Shown: positions 9,170-19,387 of the stretch, in pieces
How positions within the stretch are numbered: the stretch's first letter is position 1
How the letters are laid out: the number at the start of each line of letters is the position of its first letter
Assembly: GCA_026122225.1 (NCBI GenBank)
Contig: JANEZZ010000982.1
Coordinates: 1,607,501-1,671,500, forward strand
Reading direction: 5' to 3'
Length of the DNA stretch: 64,000 nt
From: Heloderma charlesbogerti
Taxonomy: Eukaryota > Chordata > Lepidosauria > Squamata > Helodermatidae
Program-made: the position numbers and the translations under genes
Notes under the pieces: generated by a model
Told to the model about the DNA's origin: nothing
Databases searched by the model: none
The model's input: only the letters and a program-made list of their open reading frames with translations

Positions 9170-9682
9170 CAGTGGAGGCTGGAGGCTCTGATTTCGGCAA
9201 GGTTTGAATCCACTCCGGCTTTCAGTCAGAACTAGCCAGAGTTCTAAAGGAGTTATCCAAGGTGCTGAAACCCACCCCTCAAATTTTATTTATTTATTTA
9301 TTTATTTATCGTATGGCACATTTACATCACATTACATTAAAAACATAGAGCATGATAAATATGAAATGCAAAATATAAAATATATACAGGAATATTACAA
9401 ACATATGTCTAGGTTACAGATATAGTTTTTTACTTCAGTTGTCACAGCCGGGAAATCGGCAAAGTCTCCACTGAAGGCTCGGTTTTGACACTCTGTCACT
9501 ATATGTTGGATAGTTTGTTTTTCAGCCCCACAATCACAATTTGATGATTTTGTTTTGCCCCATTTTTACCCCCAAAATAGATTTAGCACCTTAGATAGCT
9601 CCTTTAGAGTTCTGGCTGGTTCTGACTGAAAGCCAGAGTGGATTTAGCACCCCACCAAAATCGGAGCCACCAACCTCCACTG
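9170..9682. mobile_element. hAT-like fold-back element (family G), itself interrupted
   Basis: It begins CAGTGGAGGCTGG and ends CCAACCTCCACTG, with inverted arms of about 110 bases. It is flanked by ACTACAGC (9162-9169) and ACTACACC (9683-9690), an 8-bp duplication with one change, the length expected for hAT. Related copies lie at 26695-27015 and 44131-44300. Confidence 0.78.
9285..9575 (-). mobile_element. Retroposon fragment inside the 9170-9682 element
   Basis: Read on the minus strand it ends in ..CCATACGATAAATAAATAAA with further AAAT units, as a retroposed tail would. It separates the two inverted arms of the surrounding element. The family was not recognised. Confidence 0.5.
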
Positions 9683-10082
9683 ACTACACCTCCCAGCTTT
9701 CCTGACCATTGACACTGCTGGTTGAGGCTGATGGGAATTGAAGTCTACAACATCTGGAGTGCACCAGGATGGGGAAGGCTGATGCAGTGCGTAAATGAGA
9801 CAAAGTCCAGTTTCATACAGGTGAGTTCATTGGCTGCAGTTCCTTGTAAAGTCTACCGTTGGCCACAAACCTGGCTTTGCTGCCATGTCATCTGTGCAAT
9901 GGCTTTGGATAGCTGCAGTCAACCTGGAATGCTGAGGCTGCTTTTCAGTTTGCACATTAATTTTGTAAATGTGAAAGGCAAACTGCCGGTATCTTAAAAG
10001 CCTTCATATGCATAGATGGAACAGCCACGTATAGAATGCTGTGGACAGTTTTGGTCACCCTGTCACATAAAGGGTACTATAG

Positions 10083-10154
10083 AGCTGGCAAATGGGAAGG
10101 GTTGCAGAGCAGATGCTTTCCGTGCAGAAGGCCCAGGTTCAATCCCTGGCAACT
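10083..10154 (+). mobile_element. tRNA-derived SINE, head (split copy)
   Basis: The head shows a tRNA-like start, a GCAGATGCTTTCCGTGCAG stretch and a box B (GGTTCAATCCC). Its tail is found after an inserted inverted SINE, at 10368. Confidence 0.75.
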
Positions 10155-10367
10155 CCAGGTACATAGGAACATCGAAGGTGCCTTATACTGAGTCAGATGG
10201 TCCATCTAGTCAAGTATTGTCAACACTGACTGGCAGCAGCTCTCTAGGGCTTCAGGCAAGATGGTTTCCCCCACACACACCTATTTGGAGATGCTGGGGA
10301 TCGAGCCTGGGACCTTCTGTGTGCAAAGCAGGTGTTCTGCCATTGAACTACAGTCCCTCTCATCCTA
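10155..10367 (-). mobile_element. tRNA-derived SINE of the same family, inverted, inserted in the first
   Basis: The reverse complement starts AGAGGGACTGTAGTTCAATG and has box B at GGTCCCAGGCTCGATCCCC. It ends with the family's GGCACC..CGATGTTCCTATGT tail. It lies head-to-head inside the copy 10083/10368. Confidence 0.78.
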
Positions 10368-10487
10368 GGGCTGGCAAAAGCTCGTGCCTGAAACCCCGGA
10401 GAGCTGCTGCCAGTCAGCATTGACAACACTGGGCTAGATGGAGCCATGGTCTGACTTGATATAAGGCAGCTTCCGATGGTGCTAAGG
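10368..10487 (+). mobile_element. tRNA-derived SINE, tail of the split copy
   Basis: GCCTGAAACCCCGGAGAGCT, GCTGCCAGTCAG and CTAGATGGAGCCATGGTCTG form the non-tRNA body and tail that complete the head at 10083. Confidence 0.78.
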
Positions 10488-10555
10488 TGAAGAAAAGGGC
10501 AACCAAAATGACCCAGGTGCTGGAACACCTTTCCCACAAGGAAAAGCCAAATCAG

Positions 10556-10688
10556 TCTTCCCCAACCTGGTGCAATCTCACACCTCTGGAAGGCAAGTGC
10601 CATAATTCCTAGCTAGCATGGCCAGCCAGCTAGGAATGATGGGAGTTGCAGTCCAACACATCTGGAGGGGACCAGGTTGGGGAAGGGT
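10556..10688. repeat. Fold-back element (family P)
   Basis: Complementary ends CTTCCCCAACCTGGTGCA and ACCAGGTTGGGGAAGG, with ATGATGGGAGTTGCAGTCC in the right arm. Confidence 0.75.
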
Positions 10689-10751
10689 TAGGGTAATGTA
10701 TGTGGGGTGTCCTGGTTTGGAGAAAATAGAAGATCACTAAGGAGAGGACGG

Positions 10752-11088
10752 GACCGTGCTGGCTTAGTGGTTAAGACGCTGAACTGCAGACTGGAAGGTC
10801 GGCAGGTCAGCAGTTCGAGACCCGAGTGCTGCGTGACGGAGTGAGCTCCCGTCTTCAGTCCCAGCTCCTGCCAACCTAGCCGTTCGAAAGCAAGACATTG
10901 CAAGTAGATAAATAGGTACCGCCTCGGCGGGAAAGGTAACAGCGCTCCGCGCACCTCGGTGTTCAGTCATGCCAGCCACATGGCCACGGAAGCGTCTTCG
11001 GACAGCGCTGGCTCTTCGGCTTAGAAACGGGGATGAGCACCGCACCCTAGAGTCGGACACGACTGGTTGGGGACACCTTTACCTTTAA
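10752..11088 (+). mobile_element. Sauria-type SINE (tRNA head, BovB-like tail)
   Basis: The tRNA-related head has box A-like GGCTTAGTGGTTAAGACGC and box B-like CAGTTCGAGACCC. It is followed by the conserved central body (GTACCGCCTCGGCGGGAA, GCCACATGGCCACGGAAGCG). The tail AGAGTCGGACACGACTGG equals the end of the BovB LINE at about 4245. The shared tail is why BovB is taken as the LINE that mobilises this SINE. The copy is well preserved. Minus-strand open frames here (10688-11060) are shadows. Confidence 0.87.
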
Positions 11089-11240
11089 GGAGAGGACACA
11101 ATAGAGGTTTATAGAATTATATTTAATTTCATTTGGAAACAGAAGATAGAGAGGTTTTTCTCCTCATATCATACCAGAACTTGGGGTCACCCAATCTAAC
11201 ACATGGGCATTAGATTCAGGAAAGACAAAAGAATGTGCTT
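11089..11240 (+). mobile_element. CR1-like LINE (family 2), coding-end fragment
   Basis: GAGGTTTATAGAATTAT, GATAGAGAGGTTTTTCTCC, CCAGAACTTGGGGTCACCC and TTCAGGAAAGACAAAAG are in the order seen, in reverse, at 50.8 and 32.3 kb. Confidence 0.68.
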
Positions 11241-11871
11241 CTGGAGAGAGCACTGAATACACTTGAGGAATTTGCAGCGACCGGATGTAACCTCTGAATA
11301 CTGGTTGCTGGGGGACATTCAATGGTGGAGTGGGCTTTTAAACACACTCCTGCCATCCCCAGGATGAACCCACCAGGGACCCATGACAGCAAGATTTCCC
11401 CGAAGGTCAGCATCTCACCCCACAAGAGCAACGGAAACCTTTTACAGACAGGATGCCCAGAAAACAAATTTTGCATCAATGGGTTATGAAACAGCGTGCT
11501 GTGGCACATACAATCACTACATCAGAATAAAAAATAATGCTTATTTTTTAAACACCGCCACCACCATTTCAGTTGTATGGGAAAGAAAAAAGTAAAATAT
11601 TATCGTTTTCAGGAAAGAAAAAGGTAAAGTATTATCATTAGCACTGTGCTGAATTTTTCAACTTAGTTATTTTCTACCACTGGTTGCAGGGAGGGGCGAA
11701 AAGAAACTGCACCCAAAAATTGTGAGAAGTTTGGAGAAATTTCTCAGGGTGCAGTGCTTCAGTGCTTACCTTAGTGGAAGGGGGGGTGCTGTCTTTTTTA
11801 CTATCTCCCTCCCCCCGTTTCTGTCCTCACAGCCTCTCCGGCTGCTTGAGTTTCCCTGAAAGGAAGGATCT
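11241..11871. other. No gene recognised
   Basis: Unclassified intronic sequence; ORFs at 11216-11595 show no family features. Confidence 0.5.
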
Positions 11872-12152
11872 CTTTTTGATCATCCCAGGCTGCAGGACAT
11901 GGAATAAAACGAGCTCAAGTTACAGGAAGCCAGATTCCGGCTGAACATCAGGAAAAACCTCCTGACTGTTAGAGCAATACGACAATGGAACCCATTACCC
12001 TGGGAGGTGGTTGGCTCTCTCATGCTGGAGGCATTCAAGACAAGGCTGGACAGCCATCTGTCAGGGGTGCTTTGACTCGGATTCCTGCATCAAGCAGGGG
12101 GTTGGACTCAATGGTCTTATAGGCCCCTTCCAACCCCTCTATTCTATGATTC
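11872..12152 (+). mobile_element. CR1 LINE, 3' end (family 1)
   Basis: The segment shows the CR1 terminal coding/3' UTR stretch: AGGAAGCCAGATTCCGGCTG, ACATCAGGAAAAACCTCCTG, CAGCCATCTGTCAGGGGTGC and GGGGGTTGGACTCAATGGTC. It ends in the diagnostic CR1 terminus TTCTATGATTC. Confidence 0.9.
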
Positions 12153-13188
12153 CCTGGAAGGGGGCTGACAGCCCTTTGCACAACACTTTCCGGTGTTGCT
12201 GCCTGCTGAATGCTTTCAATCAATCTACCCTGCCTGTGGTGTGGCATCCCTTACTTGTACAGACCACTCTACCACCTCATTTTGCTGCATGTCATTCAGG
12301 GCATCAGCCAGGCCTACTGGACCTTGAGTTCTCAGAAGTTCATCCTCCTGAGAACTTTTCCCTGTGGCAACACACTGCATGGGAAGGTGGGTAGTATAAG
12401 TAATCCTGCCATTATATCTAGCTGCATTGAAAAAAATCACAATTTTCCAAGAAATCCCTCAGAAGGCCTTTGAAAACCCCTGCTCTCTCCGGTTTTACCA
12501 CCCTTCCTCTTGATAGGTCTTTTGTTGTGTCTGATGAGGCCTTTGGTGAACCATAATCTTTTGTTGAGTCACCACAGAAGAAGTGAATTGTCCTCTACAT
12601 GGAAATACCCTTTCCCCAGGGTATTCTCCAGAGTGCTGCTAAGTGGCTTGTAAGATGCATAGTGGAAGGCTAAAACAAACAGTAGCAGGTTTAGGTGAAG
12701 ATGGAAGAGTTCAAGTGTAGTTCAAGTGACCTACCAAGTGTAGGTCAGCACAAATCACAAACCTCCAGATTTGAGGGGCCGCTTAGGAGGGGGCTCACCA
12801 TGAGCCCCTTGCCCTGCCCCCTACCCCTGGGTAGGGTTACCAGATGGTGGTGGCAGGAGTGATGTGACACAACAGCATTTGGGTGAAGCCACTGTTTATA
12901 CTTCCCACAGTGCCCAAGAGCCTGGGTGCACATCCTTTGCAGCCCCGAGGACCACATCGAGTGTCTGCTGGAGCGGTGAAGGCTGCATGTGCACGCACAC
13001 ACCACTCAAATCCTTTCTCATGCACCCCTCATTCTCACCCCAGCAGCAACAGAGCTTGGCCTTGCAGAAACAGTATCTGTTTCAAGTCACAGAATCAGGG
13101 TATTGAAGCCCACTCCCCTCCCCAGCCCCTCCAGACTCAATCACCCCCACCCTAATAGGGAAAAAGATGCTTTCAGAATGGGCTCAAT
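12153..13188. other. No recognised feature over about 1 kb
   Basis: Several short overlapping ORFs on both strands, none with recognisable domains. A short repetition of CAAGTGTAG lies near 12710-12745. Confidence 0.5.
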
Positions 13189-13322
13189 GGTTCCTGCCAA
13201 AGAGGCCTTGTTCCTAGAGCATTCCCAGAGCATTCTAGGAAGCGGCCAAGAACCTTCATCCCCTCCTTCCTAGGATGCTTCAGCAACACTCTAGGAATAA
13301 GGCTCCTGTGGCAGGAACCACA
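13189..13322. repeat. Small inverted-repeat element
   Basis: GGTTCCTGCCAAAGAGGCCT.. TTCCTAGAGCATT at the left mirrors ..CACTCTAGGAATAAGGCTCC.. GGCAGGAACC at the right, a stem of about 33 bases with few mismatches. Probably a small fold-back element. Confidence 0.55.
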
Positions 13323-13451
13323 GAGGCTGTTCCTAGAGCATTTTTTCATCCCCCCTTTTTCAATGGCAGCAGGTGGTGCTGGGAGTCTGGGGGCAGCCAA
13401 ACAAGATTGGGGGGGGGCACCTACAGCCCATGGGCTGCACCTTTGGCACCT

Positions 13452-14222
13452 TAGAATCATGGAATAGTAGAGTTGGAAGGGGCCTATAAGACCCCCTGCT
13501 CAATGCAGGAATCTAAGTCAAAGCATCCCTGACAGGTGGCCGTCCAACCTCGTCTTGAATGCCTCCAGTGCGGGAGAGCCCACCACCTCCGTAGGCAATT
13601 GGTTCCATTGTTGTGTTGCTATAACAGTCAAAAGTTTTTCCTGATGTTCAGTCAGAATCTGGCTTCCTGTAACTTGAGCCCATTATTCCGTGTCTTGCAC
13701 TCTGGGATGATCGAGAAGAGATCCTGGCCTTCCTCTCTGTGACAGCCTTTCAAGTACTTGAAGAGCGCTATCATATCTCCCCTCAGTCTTCTCTTCTCAA
13801 GGCTCAACATGCCCAGTTCTTTCAGTCTCTCTTCATAGGGTTTTGTTTCCAGTCCCCTGAACTTTGTTGCCCTCCTCTGAACCCTCTCCAGCTTGTCCGC
13901 ATCCTTCTTAAAGTGTGGCGCCCAGAACCGGACACAGTACTCCAGATGAGGCCTAACCAGTGCTGAGTAGAGGGGAACTAGTATTTCATGTGTTTTGGAA
14001 GTTATACTTCTATTAATGCAGCCCCACATAGCATTTGCCTTTTTTGCAGCCACATCACATTGTTGGCTCATATTCAGCTTGTGATCTACAGCAATTCCAA
14101 GATCCTTCTCACTTGTAGTATTGTTGAGTGAAGTACGCCCATCTTGTAACTGTGCATTTGGTTTCTTTTTCCTAGGTGCAGAACTTGGCATTTCTCCCTA
14201 TTAAATTTCATTCTTTTGTTTT
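13452..14222 (-). mobile_element. CR1 LINE (family 1), C-terminal part of RT and 3' UTR
   Basis: The minus frame 13652-14191 encodes the CR1 C-terminus: NMSQQCDVAAKKANA, LVPLYSALVRPHLEYCV, LERVQRRATK, LGMLSLEKRRLRGDMIALFK. The 3' end at 13452 has the ATAGTAGAGTTGGAAGGGGC block on the plus strand. It is 5'-truncated at about 14222. Confidence 0.92.
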
Positions 14223-15464
14223 CTTTGGCACCCTTGCCCTACAGAAATGTCACATTGGTCATTGTGGAAGAATAAAATGGAACTCATTAGAATGCTGGAT
14301 AAAATGGCTTTGGGGGTGGGGAGGTCTCTGGTCTTGCTGGGGTGCTGAGTCTTTAGCAGCTGCCCAGAAACACAGCATTCTGCCACCAGGCCCGGCAGCA
14401 ATAAAGGAAGTCTATTAACGCAGAAGACACTGTGCCGTGTCTTCTCAGTTTGTAGGTTCCCCAATGGGAAAGTCAGTCTGTCAGGGGCTCCATTTGTCTT
14501 AGAATGGTTCAATCAAGAGCTGAGAAAAAATGCGGAACAATCAATAAGATGGGGAATTAGGCCACTGACCATTTCAGCCAAAGTGACTAAAAGCTGTAAT
14601 GAATTCTAAGAATTAAGTCGTTAAAGGGAGATTGATCAGGTAATTACATGATCAGATACATTCATTGGCAGTAGATCCATTAGGAAATCCGATCGTTTAT
14701 CTGACTCGGGTAATTCTGTTTAGACTCTCAGGCATTGCAGGAGTATGTGTATTGGGAGGAGAGATTGCAGAAGTAGGCATCTGGGGTCAATCACACAGTA
14801 GAGTCAGTAGCCATCATCTTTGAGAACTGATCGGTCTCGGAAGATGAAGGGAGAACCACATTGTCTGGTTGGGAGGGTATAGGAAGGGGTGTCAAGGTCC
14901 CCCTTTTCAGTGGGGTGGCCTGTGATTCATCTGAATCCTTGGGGCAATGTTGGGATCCAGATGCAGGGCACATGGCATGGTGGGGCGGCTCAGTCACACC
15001 ATTCCACCACCTTACAGCAATGCTAGGAAGCCTAGAAGCAAGAAACGGAAAGGAAAGGGGGAACCCCCCCTCCAGAAATGTATTTATTGCATGGTGAAGT
15101 AATGCCATTAGCCACAGGCGGGCTGTTTCAAAGGGTTAGGGAGGCGGATGAAAATAAAATGCATGGAGAGAACTGTGAGGGAGAGGAAGGGAAGGGAGGG
15201 GAAGATATTCTACAGCAAGACCAGCAGCAGATGGCAGGAACTGGAAAAGTTCAGTGGCAACTGAGACTCTCAGCAAGGTTCCTCAGAATGCATGTTGCCA
15301 TCAGAGCTGGAACAAAACTATGTAAGAAAAGGAAAGGAAAAAGGTCTCATGAGCTTTTGAAATGGATGCAAATGATCCCCTACTGTATGGGAGACCACTG
15401 ATGAGGTCACAGATGTGAGGTGAGGAAAAGTCTTATGAAGCTGTCTTATACAACCCCTTTTTCC
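14223..15464. other. No recognised feature over about 1.2 kb
   Basis: Short ORFs on both strands without motifs. No splice-flanked coding exon or named repeat was seen. Confidence 0.45.
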
Positions 15465-15610
15465 ATTATGGTTTTGGTTATGATTATTGGCAGCCTTTTA
15501 CCACACTTCTCGGCCCAAAAGGTGCCCAGAGCAGCTTCTGTAAGATCAGTAAAAATGAGACAGTCCCTGCCCACAGGCTTAGAATCTAAAAAGCACAGCA
15601 CAAAATGAAA
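15465..15610 (-). mobile_element. LINE 3' end fragment, minus strand (tentative)
   Basis: GTGCCCAGAGCAGCTTCTG, TGAGACAGTCCCTGCCCACA and CTTAGAATCTAAAAAGC resemble the reverse complement of an L2-like 3' UTR. Confidence 0.4.
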
Positions 15611-15710
15611 AAGGCATGAGGAGGGAAAAGGAAAACCAGCAAACTCAGGCAGTAGTTCTTAGAATGCCCAACTGGAATGTAAACTGTTGAAGCCTGAGCT
15701 GGCTTCTAAG

Positions 15711-15975
15711 AAGAGCTGACCCTGCTTCTCTTCCCCCGCTCTGCTGCAGCCTGATGGAATGGCTGCTGCTAGGTGAGAGAGGAGGGAGCTGGATGGAGCT
15801 GGCTTCTTAGCAGAGCAAATGGGAGTGACCCTGCCTTGCTTCCTCCTGTTGCTGCTATCTGATGGAGTGGCTGCTGCCATAAATTTATTAAATATTAACC
15901 TCTCTCAACCTGATCTGGTGGGAGAGATAAGCAGAATGCTTGGTTCTGCATGCAAAGACTTTGGTGGAGTATAGA
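15711..15975. repeat. Segmental duplication, copy 1
   Basis: It is almost identical to 16708-16974, about one difference in roughly 265 bases. The repeat distance is 997 bp and both copies lead directly into a SINE. Confidence 0.88.
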
Positions 15976-16222
15976 ATGAGAGCCAGTGTGGTGCTGTGGT
16001 TAGAATGTTGGACTGGGACTCTGGAGATCCGGGTTCTAATCCCCACTCGGCCATGAAGCTCACTGGGTGACTTTGGGACAGTCACTGATTCTCAGTCTAG
16101 CCTACCCCACAGGGCTGTTGTGAGGATAAAATGGCCAGGAGGGGAGGATCATGTAAGCCGCCTTAGGTTCCTTGCAAGAGGAAAAACAGTGGGATATAAA
16201 TGTAATAATAAATAAAAATGGG
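15976..16222 (+). mobile_element. tRNA-derived SINE (family T), copy 1
   Basis: The head GAGCCAGTGTGGTG is followed by box B GGGTTCTAATCCCC, then TGGGTGACTTTGGGACAGTC, AGGATAAAATGG and a GGGATATAAATGTAATAATA tail. The body differs clearly from the copy at 16974, although the left flanks are nearly identical. Confidence 0.82.
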
Positions 16223-16384
16223 TGCCATAATCCATTCCGGGCATGGCAAAGGTTACACTGTTGTCCGCTCCTTGCCCTCCAAGCAATGTCATATATGCTG
16301 TTTCTGGATTGGGCCTGGGAACCCACTACAACATGTCCCAATTCTCTGAGCAGAAACATTTCTAGGGCTGAGAAGACGATTCCA

Positions 16385-16510
16385 GTCCCCGCCGCTGCTC
16401 AAATGTGTAAACTCACTGGGTGATCTTTGGCCAGTCACTATCGCTCAGCCTCGACTAACTCAAAGGATTGTTGCAGGGTGTGTGTGAACCATGAACAGCC
16501 CCTGGTGCTT
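16385..16510 (+). mobile_element. tRNA-derived SINE (family T), fragment
   Basis: AACTCACTGGGTGATCTTTG, GCCAGTCACTATCGCTCAGC and AAGGATTGTTGCAGGGTGTG match the middle of the family; head and tail are absent. Confidence 0.55.
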
Positions 16511-16707
16511 CTACCATGGAAGAAGAGTGAAAAAGAAAGAAAACAGTACAAATAAAAGACAAAATAATCTGTTCCCACTCCGAACATTGGATTTTGACCA
16601 GGATTTCAGCTGGGGATAGCACCAGTTCTGTGGGGTCCCAGGCACTCATCTTTTTCAGCCCTGTCACAAGAGATTCTAAGCAATTCTATCTTTCTAAGCA
16701 AGTGAAG

Positions 16708-16974
16708 AAGAGCTGACCCTGCTTCTCTTCCCCCGCTCTGCTGCAGCCTGATGGAATGGCTGCTGCTAGGTGAGAGAGGGGGGAGCTGGATGGAGCTGGC
16801 TTCTTAGCAGAGCAAATGGGAGTGACCCTGCCTTGCTTCCTCCTGTTGCTGCTATCTGATGGAGTGGCTGCTGCCATAAATTTATTAAATATTAACCTCT
16901 CTCAACCTGATCTGGTGGGAGAGATAAGCAGAATGCTTGGTTCTGCATGCAAAGACTTTGGTGGAGTATAGAAT
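16708..16974. repeat. Segmental duplication, copy 2
   Basis: Second copy of 15711-15975 in the same orientation, starting AAGAGCTGACCCTGC and ending at the SINE head. The spacer and left flank differ. Confidence 0.88.
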
Positions 16975-17226
16975 GAGAGCCAGTGTGGTGTAGTGGCTAG
17001 AGTGCTGGACTGGGAGTCGGGAGATCCGGGTTCTAGTCCCCACTTGGCCATGGAAGCTCACTGGGTGACTTTGGGCCAGTCACAGACTCTCAGCCCAACC
17101 CACCTCACAGGGTTGTTGTTGTGAGGATAAAATGGAGGAAGGAGGAGGATCATGTACCCTGCCTTGAGTTCCTTGGAGGAAAAAAGGCGGGATATAAATG
17201 CAATAAATAAATAAATAAATAAATAA
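16975..17226 (+). mobile_element. tRNA-derived SINE (family T), copy 2, well preserved
   Basis: Head GAGCCAGTGTGGTGTAGTGG, box A-like TGGCTAGAGTGCTGG, box B GGGTTCTAGTCCCC, then CTTTGGGCCAGTCACAGACT and an AATAAATAAATA tail. This is the cleanest copy of the family in the window. Confidence 0.87.
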
Positions 17227-17354
17227 GTGCCAACTCAAGGAAGCTGACAGCAATTCAAAACAAAACCGAAGTAACAGAAACAATGTGAAATGCAATAAAA
17301 ACAACGGAATAGCAATAGTAAACCCCCCACCCCGATATTAATCCTTCACCTTTG

Positions 17355-17480
17355 TATGGTGCTTTCAAGTATTCAAAACGCTTCTTGTGCATTCTCATAC
17401 AACAACCTGATCAGGTAGGACAGTATTATTACCCTCCATGTTGCAGAGGAGGGTGGGGACTGAGGCTTCCCTAAGGCCAT
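17355..17480 (-). mobile_element. MIR-like SINE, reverse orientation (tentative)
   Basis: ACAACAACCTGATCAGGTAG, GTATTATTACCCTCCATGTT, GGGACTGAGGCTTCC and AAGGCCATCCAGTGG follow the order of a reversed MIR core and head. Confidence 0.5.
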
Positions 17481-17532
17481 CCAGTGGATTCATGGGAAGT
17501 CCTGATTTGTAGTTCAGTTTCTGTTCTCTCTC

Positions 17533-17535
<3 letters not shown>

Positions 17536-17573
<38 letters not shown>
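17536..17573. repeat. (TC)n microsatellite
   Basis: An uninterrupted CT run of about 19 units. Confidence 0.95.
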
Positions 17574-17576
<3 letters not shown>

Positions 17577-17724
17577 CTCTCGATACACAGAAATGTGAAG
17601 CTCTGATGTGCAGATCAGATGAGGGAGAAGTTTCATGTGCTGAAGTTTCATGGTTACCAGAACATAGCCATTAAAAAAAGATGGCAGCCGTAAAGGTGAT
17701 CTTGTATCCCATGGTGTCAATCAG

Positions 17725-17852
17725 CCTTCCCAACCTGGTGCCCTCTAGATGTTTTGGACTTCAGCTCCCATCAGCCCTGACCAATATGGCCAATGGTCAG
17801 GAATTCTGGGAGTTGTAGTCCAAAGCATCTGGAGTGCACCAGGTTGGGGAAG
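17725..17852. repeat. Fold-back element (family P)
   Basis: Arms ACCTGGTGCCCTCTAGATGT / CATCTGGAGTGCACCAGGTT, with GGCCAATGGTCAGG at the centre. A good example of the family. Confidence 0.85.
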
Positions 17853-17864
17853 CTTGGTGTACAG

Positions 17865-18224
17865 CAGGCGTGTTGAACCTCTTTCAGCCCCAGGGCTGAA
17901 TTTAATTTCAGAGAAGCTCTTGGGGGCCAGATTCCAGTGATGGGCAGGACCAAAGGCAAAGAGGATGTGGCCAAAAATACCAGCGTATTTCAGTTTAAAG
18001 CCCTTACAGCCAATAAGTAAGCCATAGAAGAGGCAGCTCAACTTTTTAGAGTTGGGGGGGGAACAGTGTAAAAGCCAAGAAACTACCAAACAATTGGCAG
18101 TTGGAGGAAAGGGGACAGGGTCTTCTGGGGAACCCCAGAGAGCTGGATTGGGAAACCAGGTGGGGTAGATTTTGCCCCCAGGTTGGCCAAATTGGGCCCA
18201 CATGCCTGAGGTTCAACACCCCCG
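17865..18224. mobile_element. hAT-like non-autonomous DNA element (family F), intact ends
   Basis: It starts CAGGCGTGTTGAACC and ends GGTTCAACACCCCCG, so the ends are inverted repeats. The exact 8-bp duplication GTGTACAG flanks it (17857-17864 and 18225-18232), as expected for hAT. It is 360 bp with no transposase. Related copies lie at 31800, 34283 and 36910. Confidence 0.87.
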
Positions 18225-18596
18225 GTGTACAGAGTGAAATCCACTCTGCCAGAAAGATTTGTTTTTAAAAGAAAATGGATAATAGAACACAAAATGGCAG
18301 CAGCCATCTATTTTTAGGTCCAGTCAACCAGAGCAGACTTGGACCAGGGGGCTTTTGTTCATAAACTGCAGACCACAACTCAGCCTAATGGAGCAATGCT
18401 GTGCTGCATTTGTTACCAAAAAAGCCCTTGTAATGGATAGGGCTGAAAACCATGCCATCCCCTTTTGGAGAGCCATAGTGGTCCCATTGTTCTTCAGCTC
18501 AAGACATGTTCAAATCCCTGCTTGGCCATGAGGTTCGCTGGGCTAAGCTTTGGGCTCAAATGGGGGAGGAGAAAGCATGTCTGCTTCCCTAGACTT
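18225..18596. other. No gene; possible SINE trace
   Basis: GTTCAAATCCCTGCTTGGCC followed by CATGAGGTTCGCTGGG near 18510-18545 suggests a decayed family T SINE. Nothing else was recognised. Confidence 0.4.
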
Positions 18597-18800
18597 AGAA
18601 TCATAGAATCATAGCATCATAGAACAGTAGGGTTGGAAGGGGCCTATAAGACCATCGAGTCCAACCCCCTGCTCAGTGCAGGAATCCAAGTCAGAGCATC
18701 CCTGACAGGTGGCTGTCCAGCCTCATCTTGAATACTTCCAGCATGGGAGAGCCCACCACCTCCCCAGGTAATTGGTTCCATGGTCATATTGCTTGCGGGG
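18597..18800 (-). mobile_element. CR1 LINE (family 1), 3' end
   Basis: The reverse of the CR1 terminus (AGAATCATAGAATCATAG) is followed by GGGTTGGAAGGGGCCTATAA and CATCCCTGACAGGTGGCTGT. About 200 bp, 5'-truncated. Confidence 0.9.
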
Positions 18801-19387
18801 CAATGGGCTCAAGGGAGTGCCTGCCATGGTTTTATCTACTCAGCTATCCATTGAGTGACTGAAACAAACAGGTTTGCTTTCACTTGTGCAGCTGGAAACA
18901 CCAGCTTGCACAGCCAGGGTTGCACAAACATCTCAACAAACCCCAAATCATGGAGAAATTGACGTCTGTTCCCATTCATCAAATGTTGTGCATGCGAATG
19001 ATTGTGATAAGATCCATGGAGGCGAATGTATCCTCTTGTATGACAGGGATAAGTCATGTGTACAAATGCATCAAAGTCGTGCAGTGGACCCCCAGTGCAA
19101 TAACCCCCCCCCCAGTAAGTTCAGAAGTTGATTGAATGGAAGGGATGATGCAAAAACTCACGTTCCCGGCGTGCTTATTTGGTCTGTAGAAAATCCATAT
19201 TGACACAGGCATCTTTTGATTTAAAAGTGCATGGCAGAGTCTAACTGGTGTATTTAACAAATCGATTAGGCACTGCTTCTGGCATTCAGGCAGCATCAAT
19301 CTTCATGCAAGGGAAGAGCAGGTGGCTTCCCCATTCCTCCACTGTGTGGCTATGGTAAATGCATTAAGCTGGCGCTCAGTGAAGAAA
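18801..19387. other. No recognised feature
   Basis: Overlapping short ORFs only, no domain or repeat recognised. Confidence 0.45.

Larger units (their letters stand above)
9112..9784. repeat. Fold-back element (family P) carrying two nested insertions
   Basis: The arms are at 9112-9169 (CCTGGTGCCTTCC.. TTTTGGACTACA) and 9683-9784 (..GGGAATTGAAGTCTACAACA, CTGGAGTGCACCAGG). They belong to one fold-back copy split by the element at 9170-9682. Confidence 0.78.

Noticed and set aside
10083..10154. tRNA gene
   Set aside because: The box B-like sequence belongs to a tRNA-derived SINE with a body and tail; no cloverleaf gene was supported anywhere in the window.
13652..14191. Independent 179-codon gene
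   Set aside because: It is the CR1 reverse transcriptase C-terminus of a truncated copy.
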